A stretch of 6,879 nucleotides of DNA from Rhodospirillaceae bacterium UBA4479 (lineage in GTDB: Bacteria; Pseudomonadota; Alphaproteobacteria; Rhodospirillales; Casp-alpha2), in assembly GCA_002389175.1 (NCBI GenBank), contig DGNZ01000145.1:1-6879 (forward strand), given 5' to 3'. The first letter of the stretch is position 1, and each line of letters begins with the position of its first letter. The notes beneath the pieces are model-generated. The model was not told where the DNA came from and searched no databases. It worked only from the letters and a program-made list of their open reading frames with translations. Below are positions 1 to 6,666 of the stretch, in pieces. The translations under genes and the position numbers were made by a program.

Positions 1-391
1 AGACGCCAATGCAGCGTCCGCAGAGTTGGGCATCGATGCGGGACATATTCCGATACGTGCCGTCGAAAATACAGACGATGTTCATAACGTCATCGTATGT
101 ACGTTATGTTCGTGTTACCCGCGGCTACTCATTGGATTGCCACCAGATTGGTACAAATCCCGCGCCTATCGCAGTCGCACGATCAAAGAACCGCGTGCGG
201 TCTTGTCTGAATTCGGTACCGATCTTCCAAAGGATATCGAAGTCAGGGTCCATGACTCGACAGCTGATTTACGTTATATGGTGCTCCCGAAACGTCCGGA
301 TGGCACTGATGGTTGGGACGAGGAAGCACTTCAGGGACTGATCACGCGTGACAGCATGATCGGTGTCAGCCTTCCAAAATCTCCCGACTAA
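1..391 (+). CDS. nthA: Nitrile hydratase alpha subunit, cobalt type (3' part, 5' end outside window)
   Basis: This is the C-terminal 129 residues of a nitrile hydratase alpha subunit, which carries the metal centre that hydrates nitriles to amides in the cytoplasm; the family is about 200 residues long. The reading frame is open from base 2. The metal-binding claw motif C-T-L-C-S-C is encoded at 98-115. Its three Cys and one Ser would form the claw; in the family the second and third Cys are oxidised to sulfinic and sulfenic acids. Thr after the first Cys marks cobalt-type enzymes, while iron-type enzymes have Ser there. It is followed by the family segments GLPPDWYKS, YRSR, EPRAVL, VRVHDSTADLRYMVLP and TRDSMIGV. 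The gene ends TAA, 59 bases before gcdH. A beta subunit gene is needed for activity and is not visible, so it would have to lie outside the window. The thiocyanate hydrolase gamma subunit shares this fold and claw, but the GLPPDWYKS segment fits nitrile hydratase better. Confidence 0.93.
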   Translation, partial: DANAASAELGIDAGHIPIRAVENTDDVHNVIVCTLCSCYPRLLIGLPPDWYKSRAYRSRTIKEPRAVLSEFGTDLPKDIEVRVHDSTADLRYMVLPKRPDGTDGWDEEALQGLITRDSMIGVSLPKSPD

Positions 392-413
392 GCATTCGCT
401 GACGACCAAACAC

Positions 414-430
414 GCCCATATTGGGCCCAA
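414..430. repeat. Short palindromic element between nthA and gcdH
   Basis: TTGGGCCCAA at 421-430 is a perfect 10-bp palindrome. The overlapping GCCCA-TAT-TGGGC (414-426) could alternatively fold as a 5-bp stem. An AT-rich stretch follows (430-441), with no T-run typical of an intrinsic terminator. It could be a weak terminator for nthA, a protein-binding site upstream of gcdH, or chance. It is the only structured element I see in the 59-base gap. Confidence 0.25.
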
Positions 431-440
431 ATAAATATAT

Positions 441-446
441 AGAGGA
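441..446 (+). promoter_or_regulatory. Ribosome binding site of gcdH
   Basis: AGAGGA lies 4 bases before the ATG at 451. It decides between that ATG and an in-frame TTG at 421, which has no purine-rich site in front of it and would add ten residues not typical of the family. Confidence 0.6.
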
Positions 447-450
447 TACG

Positions 451-1632
451 ATGGCACAAACACCGCAATTCCAGTGGGAAGACCCATTCTTGCTTGAAAA
501 TCAGCTCTCTGACGAAGAGCGCATGATCCGCGATACGGCACGCGATTATGCCCAAGATAAGCTGATGCCCCGCATCCTAGAAGCGTACCGCAACGAAACT
601 TTTGATGTCGAAATCATGCGCGAGATGGGCGAGCTTGGCATTTTAGGCCCAACGATCCCCGAAGAATTCGGTGGCGCTGGTGTCAATCACACCAGTTATG
701 GCCTGATCGCCCGCGAGATTGAGCGCGTCGACAGTGGCTATCGCTCCGTATTCAGTGTGCAGTCATCCCTGGTCATGCATCCGATTTATGCCTATGGCAG
801 CGACGAGCAAAAAGCCAAATACCTGCCAAAGCTGGCACGTGGTGAATACATTGGTTGCTTTGGTCTGACCGAACCTGATTTTGGGTCCGATCCAAACGGC
901 ATGAAAACCAAAGCTGAAAAAATCGATGGCGGATATCGTATTTCCGGCTCGAAAATGTGGATTTCCAACGCCCCCGTAGCGGATGTATTCATCATCTGGG
1001 CGCGTCTGGATGGGGTCATTCGTGGCTTTATTCTGGAAAAAGGTGCCAAGGGTCTCTCGACCACAAAGATCGAAGGCAAGCTGTCTTTGCGTGCATCGAT
1101 CACTGGCGGCATTTCCATGGACAACGTCGAAGTCACCGAAGACGCGATCTTACCCAACGTCGAAGGCCTCAAAGGTCCCTTTGGCTGCCTGAACAAAGCA
1201 CGCTTTGGGATTGCATGGGGCGTGATTGGTGCCGCTGAATTCTGCTGGCATGCAGCGCGCGACTACACGTTAGAGCGTAAGCAGTTTGGTCGCCCCCTCG
1301 CCAACAATCAGCTGATCCAAAAGAAACTCGCCGACATGCAGACCGAGATCACGCTTGCACTACAAAGTGTGCTGCGCGTTGGTCAGTTGCTGGATGAAGG
1401 CTTGTGTGCGCCTGAAAATATCTCGCTCGTGAAGCGGAATTCAACAGGCAAGGCGCTGGATATCGCACGCCTGTCGCGTGATATGCACGGCGGCAATGGC
1501 ATTGCTGATGAATACCACATCATGCGCCACATGCTGAATTTGGAAACTGTGATCACCTACGAGGGCACGCACGACATTCATGCGTTGATCCTGGGTCGCG
1601 CCCAAACAGGCCTGCAGGCGTTCACAGGATAA
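451..1632 (+). CDS. gcdH: Glutaryl-CoA dehydrogenase (FAD-dependent, decarboxylating)
   Basis: A 393-residue acyl-CoA dehydrogenase family enzyme, full length for glutaryl-CoA dehydrogenase. It oxidises and decarboxylates glutaryl-CoA to crotonyl-CoA in lysine, tryptophan and aromatic degradation, passing electrons to electron-transfer flavoprotein. What shows this: the substrate loop GYRSVFSVQSSLVMHP, whose Arg98 corresponds to the glutarate-carboxylate-binding Arg94 of the human enzyme; the FAD/substrate motif GLTEPDFGSDP (138-148); KMWISNAP (168-175); ERKQFGRPLANNQ (275-287); RDMHGGNG (343-350); and the catalytic base Glu371 in TYEGTHDIHALILG, the glutaryl-CoA dehydrogenase signature. ATG at 451 is chosen because AGAGGA precedes it and the length matches the family. 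The gene lies 59 bases after the nitrile hydratase gene. Nothing suggests a shared function with it. Acyl-CoA dehydrogenases of other specificity lack the Arg98 / THDIHALILG combination. No LysR-type regulator or CoA-transferase gene is adjacent in the window. Confidence 0.96.
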   Translation: MAQTPQFQWEDPFLLENQLSDEERMIRDTARDYAQDKLMPRILEAYRNETFDVEIMREMGELGILGPTIPEEFGGAGVNHTSYGLIAREIERVDSGYRSVFSVQSSLVMHPIYAYGSDEQKAKYLPKLARGEYIGCFGLTEPDFGSDPNGMKTKAEKIDGGYRISGSKMWISNAPVADVFIIWARLDGVIRGFILEKGAKGLSTTKIEGKLSLRASITGGISMDNVEVTEDAILPNVEGLKGPFGCLNKARFGIAWGVIGAAEFCWHAARDYTLERKQFGRPLANNQLIQKKLADMQTEITLALQSVLRVGQLLDEGLCAPENISLVKRNSTGKALDIARLSRDMHGGNGIADEYHIMRHMLNLETVITYEGTHDIHALILGRAQTGLQAFTG

Positions 1633-1648
1633 TTCCACTATGATACCA

Positions 1649-1665
1649 CCGGGGAATTTCCCCGG
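1649..1665 (+). terminator. GC-rich hairpin just after gcdH
   Basis: CCGGGG, loop AATTT, CCCCGG forms a perfect 6-bp all-GC stem, extendable to 8 bp with the inner AA/TT and a one-base loop. It starts 17 bases after the gcdH stop. No T-run follows (the next bases are GCCGATATTATG), so it is not a canonical intrinsic terminator. It may act as a weak terminator, an mRNA 3'-end stabiliser, or a partial block between gcdH and the next gene. Confidence 0.4.
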
Positions 1666-1678
1666 GCCGATATTATGT

Positions 1679-1717
1679 GCCAGAATGCTACCAACTTTGC
1701 GTGTATAGCATTCTGGC
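1679..1717. repeat. 12-bp perfect inverted repeat upstream of the FrnE-like gene
   Basis: GCCAGAATGCTA at 1679-1690 is the exact reverse complement of TAGCATTCTGGC at 1706-1717, with a 15-base spacer. It ends 16 bases before the ATG at 1734, leaving the weak ribosome binding site (CGGGA, 1722-1726) just outside. In RNA it would be a long stem-loop in the leader; in DNA it could be an operator dyad. No T-run follows, so a plain terminator is unlikely. An in-frame GTG at 1677 would put the repeat inside the coding region, but the protein family starts at the later ATG. Confidence 0.6.
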
Positions 1718-1733
1718 CAATCGGGAACCGGTT

Positions 1734-2384
1734 ATGCAATTGAACGTCATTTTCGACACCGTATGTCCGTGGTGTTACATCGGAAAACGCCGCCTTGAGC
1801 GTGCGCTCGCGATGCGGCCAAAACTCAGCGTGACGATCCAATGGCATCCGTTTTTACTAAACCCGGATATGCCGCCCAACGGCATTGATCGCACCGCATA
1901 CCTGATCAAAAAATTTGGCAGCGAGGCACGCGTACGTCGGATTTATGGTGCCATCGGTGAGGCTGGTGAATCCGTCGAAATCGAATTTGCTTTTGATCGT
2001 ATTCGACGAACACCAAATTCTATCTTATCTCACAAATTAATCCGATACGCCTCGGAGCGGATTGCCCCCGATAGTTTGGTCGAAGACATCTTTGCCGCTT
2101 ATTTTATCAAAGGATCAGATATTGGCGACATCCCGGTACTGATGGACTTGGCCGCACACCACGGTCTTAACCTGGATGCGCTTGAGGAGTACCTCGAAAG
2201 TGATCTGGATGCCGACACGGTCTATGAAGAAAATGCCCGCGCCCATCGCCTGGGGATCAATGGCGTTCCCGCCTTTAATTTTAATGGCGGCATGGTGATT
2301 TCCGGTGCGCAGGAACCCGAAGTGCTGGTCCGCGTCATGGACGCTGCGAGCGCAACGGGCGACGCATTGGAGGCTTATTCGTGA
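1734..2384 (+). CDS. DsbA-family thiol oxidoreductase, FrnE-like (CPWC motif)
   Basis: A 216-residue thioredoxin-fold protein of the DsbA/FrnE/2-hydroxychromene-2-carboxylate isomerase group. The N-terminal strand runs directly into DTVCPWCYIGKRRLERAL, giving an active-site pair Cys11-Pro-Trp-Cys14. The helical insertion carries the family motif RIRRTPNS (89-96) and SHKLIRYA. The second half of the fold has GINGVPAFNFNGG with cis-Pro179, followed by SGAQ (190-193). There is no signal peptide, so it should act in the cytoplasm, unlike periplasmic DsbA. ATG at 1734 is chosen because it places the first strand and CxxC as in the family; an upstream GTG at 1677 would add 19 atypical residues spanning the inverted repeat. 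Family members are annotated as disulfide oxidoreductases or isomerases, and the physiological substrate is usually unknown. The gene overlaps the next one by 4 bases, so the two are probably cotranslated. Confidence 0.9.
   Translation: MQLNVIFDTVCPWCYIGKRRLERALAMRPKLSVTIQWHPFLLNPDMPPNGIDRTAYLIKKFGSEARVRRIYGAIGEAGESVEIEFAFDRIRRTPNSILSHKLIRYASERIAPDSLVEDIFAAYFIKGSDIGDIPVLMDLAAHHGLNLDALEEYLESDLDADTVYEENARAHRLGINGVPAFNFNGGMVISGAQEPEVLVRVMDAASATGDALEAYS
2369..2373 (+). promoter_or_regulatory. Ribosome binding site deciding the GTG start at 2381
   Basis: GGAGG lies inside the end of the FrnE-like gene, 7 bases before GTG at 2381. This strong site supports the GTG over the in-frame ATG at 2405, which has no comparable site in front. 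Confidence 0.75.
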
Positions 2385-2899
2385 GTGCCCTGCATCAACT
2401 GACGATGAGCTATATCCCCGAACAGGATAGAATTCTGTTCCGCCTTTCGACCAAGGACAAAACCGAATATCGGATGTGGCTGACCCGGCGTTTCGTCACC
2501 GTATTGTGGGGCGCGCTCGGCCAGACGTTTTCAAAACGCCCTGAACTTGCCGAGATCATCGATAAAGACGTCCAGGACGCCGTGCTTGGCATGAAGCACC
2601 AAGAGGCTGTGCAAAGCACCGATTTTGAAACGCCACCTGTCGAAGACAACGCAGACGTGACATCCAACACAGGTCCCCTGCTGATCACGGGCGGCAAAGT
2701 CCACCCGGGAAAAAACCTCACCGGTATTTCATTTCGGAGCGAAGACGGCGCCGACATTCGCTTCAATCTGAATGAACAACTGATGCACGCGTTTTGCCAC
2801 CTGATCGTTACCACATCGACCAAGGCAGACTGGCGCCTAGATTTGAGCGTTGGCGATGGTCAGGTCGTGGTGCCCCAAGGCGAAGCCCTCGTACATTAA
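2381..2899 (+). CDS. Conserved-looking protein of unknown function, coupled to the FrnE-like gene
   Basis: A 172-residue soluble protein whose function I do not recognise. The start is GTG, overlapping the preceding stop as GTGA and preceded by GGAGG at the right distance, so translational coupling is likely. Visible features: a strand-like start (HQLTMSYIPEQDRILFRLST); a charged/aromatic segment TEYRMWLTRRFVTVLWGALGQ; a helical stretch with DVQDAVLGMKHQEAVQ; an acidic, probably disordered linker around residues 85-100 (TPPVEDNADVTSNTG); then a beta-rich C-terminal half (PLLITGGKVHPG, GISFRSEDGADIRFNLNEQLMHAFCHLI, WRLDLSVG). There is no signal peptide, transmembrane segment or CxxC; the single Cys is in the HAFCHLI segment. 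The look is of a small two-part alpha/beta protein with a regulatory or structural role. I have seen similar unnamed proteobacterial proteins, but this cannot be confirmed without a search. The gene is real on the evidence of length, site and coupling. Confidence 0.85.
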   Translation: MSALHQLTMSYIPEQDRILFRLSTKDKTEYRMWLTRRFVTVLWGALGQTFSKRPELAEIIDKDVQDAVLGMKHQEAVQSTDFETPPVEDNADVTSNTGPLLITGGKVHPGKNLTGISFRSEDGADIRFNLNEQLMHAFCHLIVTTSTKADWRLDLSVGDGQVVVPQGEALVH

Positions 2900-2941
2900 C
2901 TGCGCGAAGCTTTGGTCCACTGACCATTCTTCAGACTGGGC
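2900..2941. other. Convergent gap between the unknown gene and mfd
   Basis: Both genes end here and must terminate transcription. The only inverted repeat I find is TGGTC (2913-2917) / GACCA (2922-2926) with a 4-base loop, too weak to call a terminator. Neither direction has a clear T-run. Termination may be Rho-dependent or occur inside the opposing gene. Confidence 0.3.
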
Positions 2942-5900
2942 TTAACCCGCACCTTCATTAATTTTCGCCAGTTCTTTGGCCAGGTATGTAACACCCGTCA
3001 ATCGATCCTTTGGCGTATCCCATAATCGCGAGAACACCAGTTTCTGATCGGGACGAAGCTTTGCCGTACCGCTTTGCGACGTGATCCATTCGACGAGCGC
3101 AATCGGATCTTTAACCTGGTTGTCCAAGAACTCGACAACGGCACCCTTTGGCCCGGCATCCAGTTTGGCAATCCCCGCCGTTCGGCAGAATTGTTTGATT
3201 TTGACCACATCCAATAAGTTTTCTGTCTCGGATGGGATCGGCCCAAACCGGTCAATCATCTCTGCGGCAACGTGTTCGATCTCATCGTTGGTCTTGAGCC
3301 ACGCAATCCGGCGATACAGCCCCATACGCACGGTCAGGTCTGCAACATACCAATCAGGGATCAACACAGGCATACCGATGTTCACGTTTGGTGACCAATC
3401 GACGTCTTCAGCATTCTCGCCCAGGCCGCGCGCATCGGCGACGGCTTCTTCAAGCATCTGCTGATAAAGCTCAATCCCGACCTCGCGAATGTGCCCGGAT
3501 TGCTCGTCACCCAGCAGGTTCCCAGCACCGCGAATATCCAAATCATGACTGGCGAGCGTGAAGCCTGCGCCTAAGCTATCCAATGTCTGCATGACTTCCA
3601 GTCGTTTTTCAGCGGCCTTGGTCAGGGTTTGTCCCGGCGGCAACGTGAGGTAGGCATACGCTCGGGTCTTGGACCGTCCGACACGCCCCCGCAGCTGATA
3701 CAGCTGTGCGAGGCCAAACATATCGGCCCGGTGGATGATGATCGTATTCACCGATGGCAAATCAAGGCCGCTTTCGATGATGTTGGTCGACAACAACACA
3801 TCATACGCGCCGTCATAAAACCGCGAGATGATATCTTCCAAATCCTTCACCGGCATTTGCCCGTGGACCATCGCGAACTTCGCCTCTGGGACCAGTTCCG
3901 CTAAACGGTTAGAGACTTTTTCCAAATCATTGACCCGTGGGCAGACATAAAATGTTTGCCCGCCGCGATACTGTTCACGAAGGATCGCTTCGCGGACGAT
4001 GACGGGATCAAATGGCAACACGAACGTGCGCACAGCCAGACGGTCAACGGGCGGTGTTGCGATGATGCTCATTTCACGCAAACCGCTCAGCGCCATTTGT
4101 AATGTTCGGGGGATCGGTGTCGCGGTCAGCGTCACCACATGAATGTCAGATTTCAGCCCCTTCAGGCGTTCCTTGTGGCTCACGCCAAAGTGCTGTTCCT
4201 CATCGATAATCAATAATCCCAGATCGCGGAACCGAATATCCTTTGCCAACAAGGCATGCGTGCCAACGACGATATCCACGTCGCCACGTTTTAAGCCTTC
4301 TTTGGTGGCCGCGGATTCTTTTGATGTAACCAGACGAGACAGTTGTTCGACCCTCACCGGAAAGCCCTTAAATCGGTCTGTGAATGTCATATAGTGTTGG
4401 CGACACAACAATGTGGTTGGCACGACTACGGCAACTTGTTTGCCTTCCATGGCGACGGCAAAGGCAGCACGTAACGCCACCTCGGTCTTTCCAAATCCGA
4501 CATCCCCACAGACCAAACGATCCGTCGGGCGACCTTTTTGTAGATCGCTAAGGATCGCACCAATGGTTTCCAACTGATCCTCGGTCTCGTCGAACGGGAA
4601 CCGCGCGCAGAATTCTTCGTACGCCCCCTCGGGTGCCGAAAACCGCGCCGCTTGTTTCAATTCACGCGCGGCAGCGACTTTGATCAACTCGTCGGCGATG
4701 GCTTTGACACGTTCTTTCAGTTTTGCCCGGCGGGCCTGCCACGCGGCTCCACCCAGCTTATCCAACTGAACGCCCGCATCCTCTGAACCGTACCGCGTCA
4801 GCAGATCGACGTTTTCAACGGGTAAGAACAGTTTGCTGTTCCCGGCATATACTAGGCGCAAGCAATCGTGGGGCGCGCCGCCGACCTTAATCGTTTCCAA
4901 ATCTTCAAACTGGCCGATCCCGTGATCGACGTGCACGACAAGATCACCGGGCGCCAACGATGAGACTTCGGCGATAAAGTTTTCAGGACGAATACGGCGA
5001 CGTCCCGGACGTCCCATACGCTCGCCCAGCATATCGCTCTCGGAAATGACGTGCAGATCGCCGCTGATAAAACCGTTGTCCATGCCGACAATGGCAATCG
5101 CCGCCGCGCCATTTTTGATGTCCGGACCCGATACGACGGGCAAACTGGCCCCACCGTGATCAACCAACAAACCGCGCAAACGTTCAGCCGACCCATCGCT
5201 AAGAGCCGCAATCAAAACCCGCTTATCGGCTTTTGTTAGTTTTTCGATTTCCTGAACGACGGCTTCGTAAACATTCGCACTTGGGTCAACGCGCACATCC
5301 GCAAAATCCCGGCTGGCACCGCCTGCATAATCCGTTCCACCGGTTTGGAACGGCGTCAGATCAGCAACAGAACATTTCGAAAGCCCTGCATTGAATTCAT
5401 CTTCTTCGACGAACATACGGCCCGGCGGCACCGGACGGTACGGCACGCCGCTATCCGCATCTGAAATGGTTTGGCGCGCCATATAATATTCAGCGATCAG
5501 TTCACGCCGCGATTGCATGGCCGCATCAGCTTGATGATCAAACAGGACCACAGCATCGGGTGCGTAATCAAAAACGCTTTCAAGCCCATCATGGAACAGC
5601 GGCAGCCAGTGTTCGTGACCTGGGTGACGGCGCCCTTCGCTAACGGCCTCATACAACGGGTCATCGCCCCCGCCCGATTGAAACAATTCATGATACTGGG
5701 CACGGAACCGCGCGATGGCCGCGTCATCAAGAGGTGCCTCGCTGACCGGGGCCAGCAACGCCGACGATATCTCGCCCGTACTGCGTTGCGTCGCTGGATC
5801 GAACGCACGCAGCGTATCCAATTCGTCACCAAAGAAATCTAACCGCACAGGACCACCCGCACCCGCAGGATACACATCCACGATACCGCCACGCACGGCG

Positions 5901-6382
5901 AACTCACCGGGCTCTGTCACCGTTTCGATCCGGTTAAAACCAAAACGTTCTAATTCCCGGATCATGTCATCAGGATCGACGCGCGTGCCTTTTTCAAGCG
6001 TCCGTCCGGCCCCCTGCAGATACGCACGCGGCGGAACCTTTTGTAAGATTGCAGACACCGTCGTCAAAACCACACGCCCCTTTGGGGCTGGTGCCGTCAA
6101 TTGACCAAGAGCGGCCAAGCGCTGCCCGATAATGGCCCGCCTCGGCGAAACCCTGTCATATGGCAGACAATCCCACGCTGGCAGTTCGACGATATCTGTA
6201 CTCGGGGCAAAGAACGCCGCGATGGACGCACGTCGCGACAGGCCAGCGTCATCTCGCAGCACCAATAATACGGTCTTGCCCGCAGATGCCAGTTCGGATG
6301 CCAGCAGCACATCGACGCCTTCGGGCACGCCACCAACATCCCGGCGGCCGGGCTTCAAAATGTCTTCGATTTTTAGAGTCAC
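2942..6382 (-). CDS. mfd: Transcription-repair coupling factor Mfd
   Basis: A full-length 1146-residue Mfd, which removes RNA polymerase stalled at DNA lesions and recruits UvrA for nucleotide excision repair. The N-terminal UvrB-like module (about 1-340) keeps the UvrA-contacting residues Arg164, Arg180 and Phe184 (E. coli Arg165, Arg181, Phe185). The CarD-like RNA polymerase interaction domain is at about 478-545 (PGDLVVHVDHGIGQ, His487). The RecG-like translocase has Walker A GDVGFGKT at 626-633 (Lys632), Walker B DEEQ at 727-730, TATPIPRTLQM, and the TRG motif region around 930-960 (GAGFTLASHDLDIRGAGNLLG, Arg951). The C-terminal regulatory domain (about 990-1146) includes MPVLIPDWYV and MIDRFGPIP. 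The start is GTG at 6382, overlapping the sdhE stop as GTGA, with no strong ribosome site of its own, which points to coupling with sdhE. The protein begins MTLKIEDIL and runs at once into the family fold. Expression presumably comes from the promoter ahead of sdhE. No motif is missing. Confidence 0.98.
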   Translation of the reverse strand: MTLKIEDILKPGRRDVGGVPEGVDVLLASELASAGKTVLLVLRDDAGLSRRASIAAFFAPSTDIVELPAWDCLPYDRVSPRRAIIGQRLAALGQLTAPAPKGRVVLTTVSAILQKVPPRAYLQGAGRTLEKGTRVDPDDMIRELERFGFNRIETVTEPGEFAVRGGIVDVYPAGAGGPVRLDFFGDELDTLRAFDPATQRSTGEISSALLAPVSEAPLDDAAIARFRAQYHELFQSGGGDDPLYEAVSEGRRHPGHEHWLPLFHDGLESVFDYAPDAVVLFDHQADAAMQSRRELIAEYYMARQTISDADSGVPYRPVPPGRMFVEEDEFNAGLSKCSVADLTPFQTGGTDYAGGASRDFADVRVDPSANVYEAVVQEIEKLTKADKRVLIAALSDGSAERLRGLLVDHGGASLPVVSGPDIKNGAAAIAIVGMDNGFISGDLHVISESDMLGERMGRPGRRRIRPENFIAEVSSLAPGDLVVHVDHGIGQFEDLETIKVGGAPHDCLRLVYAGNSKLFLPVENVDLLTRYGSEDAGVQLDKLGGAAWQARRAKLKERVKAIADELIKVAAARELKQAARFSAPEGAYEEFCARFPFDETEDQLETIGAILSDLQKGRPTDRLVCGDVGFGKTEVALRAAFAVAMEGKQVAVVVPTTLLCRQHYMTFTDRFKGFPVRVEQLSRLVTSKESAATKEGLKRGDVDIVVGTHALLAKDIRFRDLGLLIIDEEQHFGVSHKERLKGLKSDIHVVTLTATPIPRTLQMALSGLREMSIIATPPVDRLAVRTFVLPFDPVIVREAILREQYRGGQTFYVCPRVNDLEKVSNRLAELVPEAKFAMVHGQMPVKDLEDIISRFYDGAYDVLLSTNIIESGLDLPSVNTIIIHRADMFGLAQLYQLRGRVGRSKTRAYAYLTLPPGQTLTKAAEKRLEVMQTLDSLGAGFTLASHDLDIRGAGNLLGDEQSGHIREVGIELYQQMLEEAVADARGLGENAEDVDWSPNVNIGMPVLIPDWYVADLTVRMGLYRRIAWLKTNDEIEHVAAEMIDRFGPIPSETENLLDVVKIKQFCRTAGIAKLDAGPKGAVVEFLDNQVKDPIALVEWITSQSGTAKLRPDQKLVFSRLWDTPKDRLTGVTYLAKELAKINEGAG

Positions 6383-6630
6383 TTGGTGCCGTTGTATTTC
6401 TTAATCTGCCGGAGCACGTCGCTATCGACGATATCAGGTGTGGGCTCTTTGCCCGTGATCCAGTTATAGAGATCGTTATCGGTATGATTCATCAAGTTTT
6501 CGAACATATCCAACTCGTGCTCAGACATGTTTTCCACGCGCTCATTGGCAAAACGACCAATCATAACGTCGTTTTCCTTCATGCCGCAGTGGTTTGACCG
6601 ATAAATCAGGCGTTTTCTTCGCGCGTCCAA
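6379..6630 (-). CDS. sdhE: SdhE (DUF339/YgfY), FAD assembly factor for succinate dehydrogenase
   Basis: An 83-residue protein of the SdhE/Sdh5/SDHAF2 family, small cytosolic factors that promote covalent attachment of FAD to the SdhA (and FrdA) flavoprotein. Family features: a basic start RRKRLIYRS, then H-C-G-M-K-E-N-D at 14-21, GRFANE, SEHELDMFENLMNHTDNDLYNWITG, and a short C-terminal helix. The hallmark RGxxE motif (Arg15-Gly16-Glu19 in enterobacterial SdhE) reads Cys15-Gly16-Met-Lys-Glu19 here, so Arg is replaced by Cys while Gly16 and Glu19 are kept. The start is TTG at 6630: it is preceded at 8 bases by GAAAAGG, gives the family N-terminus with exact motif numbering, and lies about 30 bases after the predicted promoter. 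No in-frame ATG or GTG lies between that promoter and the TTG. The stop overlaps the mfd GTG. Older annotations call this family an antitoxin (CptB); nothing here supports a toxin partner. Confidence 0.93.
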   Translation of the reverse strand: MDARRKRLIYRSNHCGMKENDVMIGRFANERVENMSEHELDMFENLMNHTDNDLYNWITGKEPTPDIVDSDVLRQIKKYNGTK

Positions 6631-6638
6631 GACTGTGA

Positions 6639-6645
6639 CCTTTTC
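6639..6645 (-). promoter_or_regulatory. Ribosome binding site of sdhE (supports a TTG start)
   Basis: GAAAAGG on the minus strand, with AAGG ending 8 bases before TTG at 6630. No ATG or GTG in frame lies nearby, so this site decides the unusual start codon. Confidence 0.6.
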
Positions 6646-6666
6646 GACGATGATGGGACTGCGTAG

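Noticed and set aside
399..443. Promoter for gcdH in the nthA-gcdH gap
   Set aside because: CTGACG (399-404) and the TATATA/TATAGA hexamers (436-443) are too far apart for a sigma-70 promoter, and no better-spaced pair was found.
421..450. Upstream TTG start for gcdH
   Set aside because: There is no ribosome site ahead of it, and AGAGGA sits correctly in front of ATG at 451.
1677..1733. Extended start (GTG at 1677) for the FrnE-like protein
   Set aside because: The extra 19 residues do not resemble the family, which starts directly at the first beta strand, and they would be encoded by the inverted repeat. ATG at 1734 is preferred.
2410..2823. 137-codon minus-strand reading frame opposite the unknown gene
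   Set aside because: The plus-strand gene has a strong ribosome site and 4-base coupling to its neighbour; the minus-strand frame has neither and a low-complexity, Ser/Arg-rich translation typical of a shadow frame.
2913..2926. Bidirectional terminator between the converging genes
   Set aside because: Only a 5-bp stem with a 4-base loop and no T-run in either direction, which is too weak to call.
6160..6597. 145-codon plus-strand reading frame across the sdhE/mfd junction
   Set aside because: It is antisense to two clearly identified genes (sdhE and the start of mfd), and its translation shows no family feature and no ribosome site. It is a shadow frame.
6379..6630. Toxin-antitoxin reading of sdhE (CptB)
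   Set aside because: No CptA-like membrane toxin partner is adjacent; the neighbour is mfd. The FAD assembly role fits the family better.
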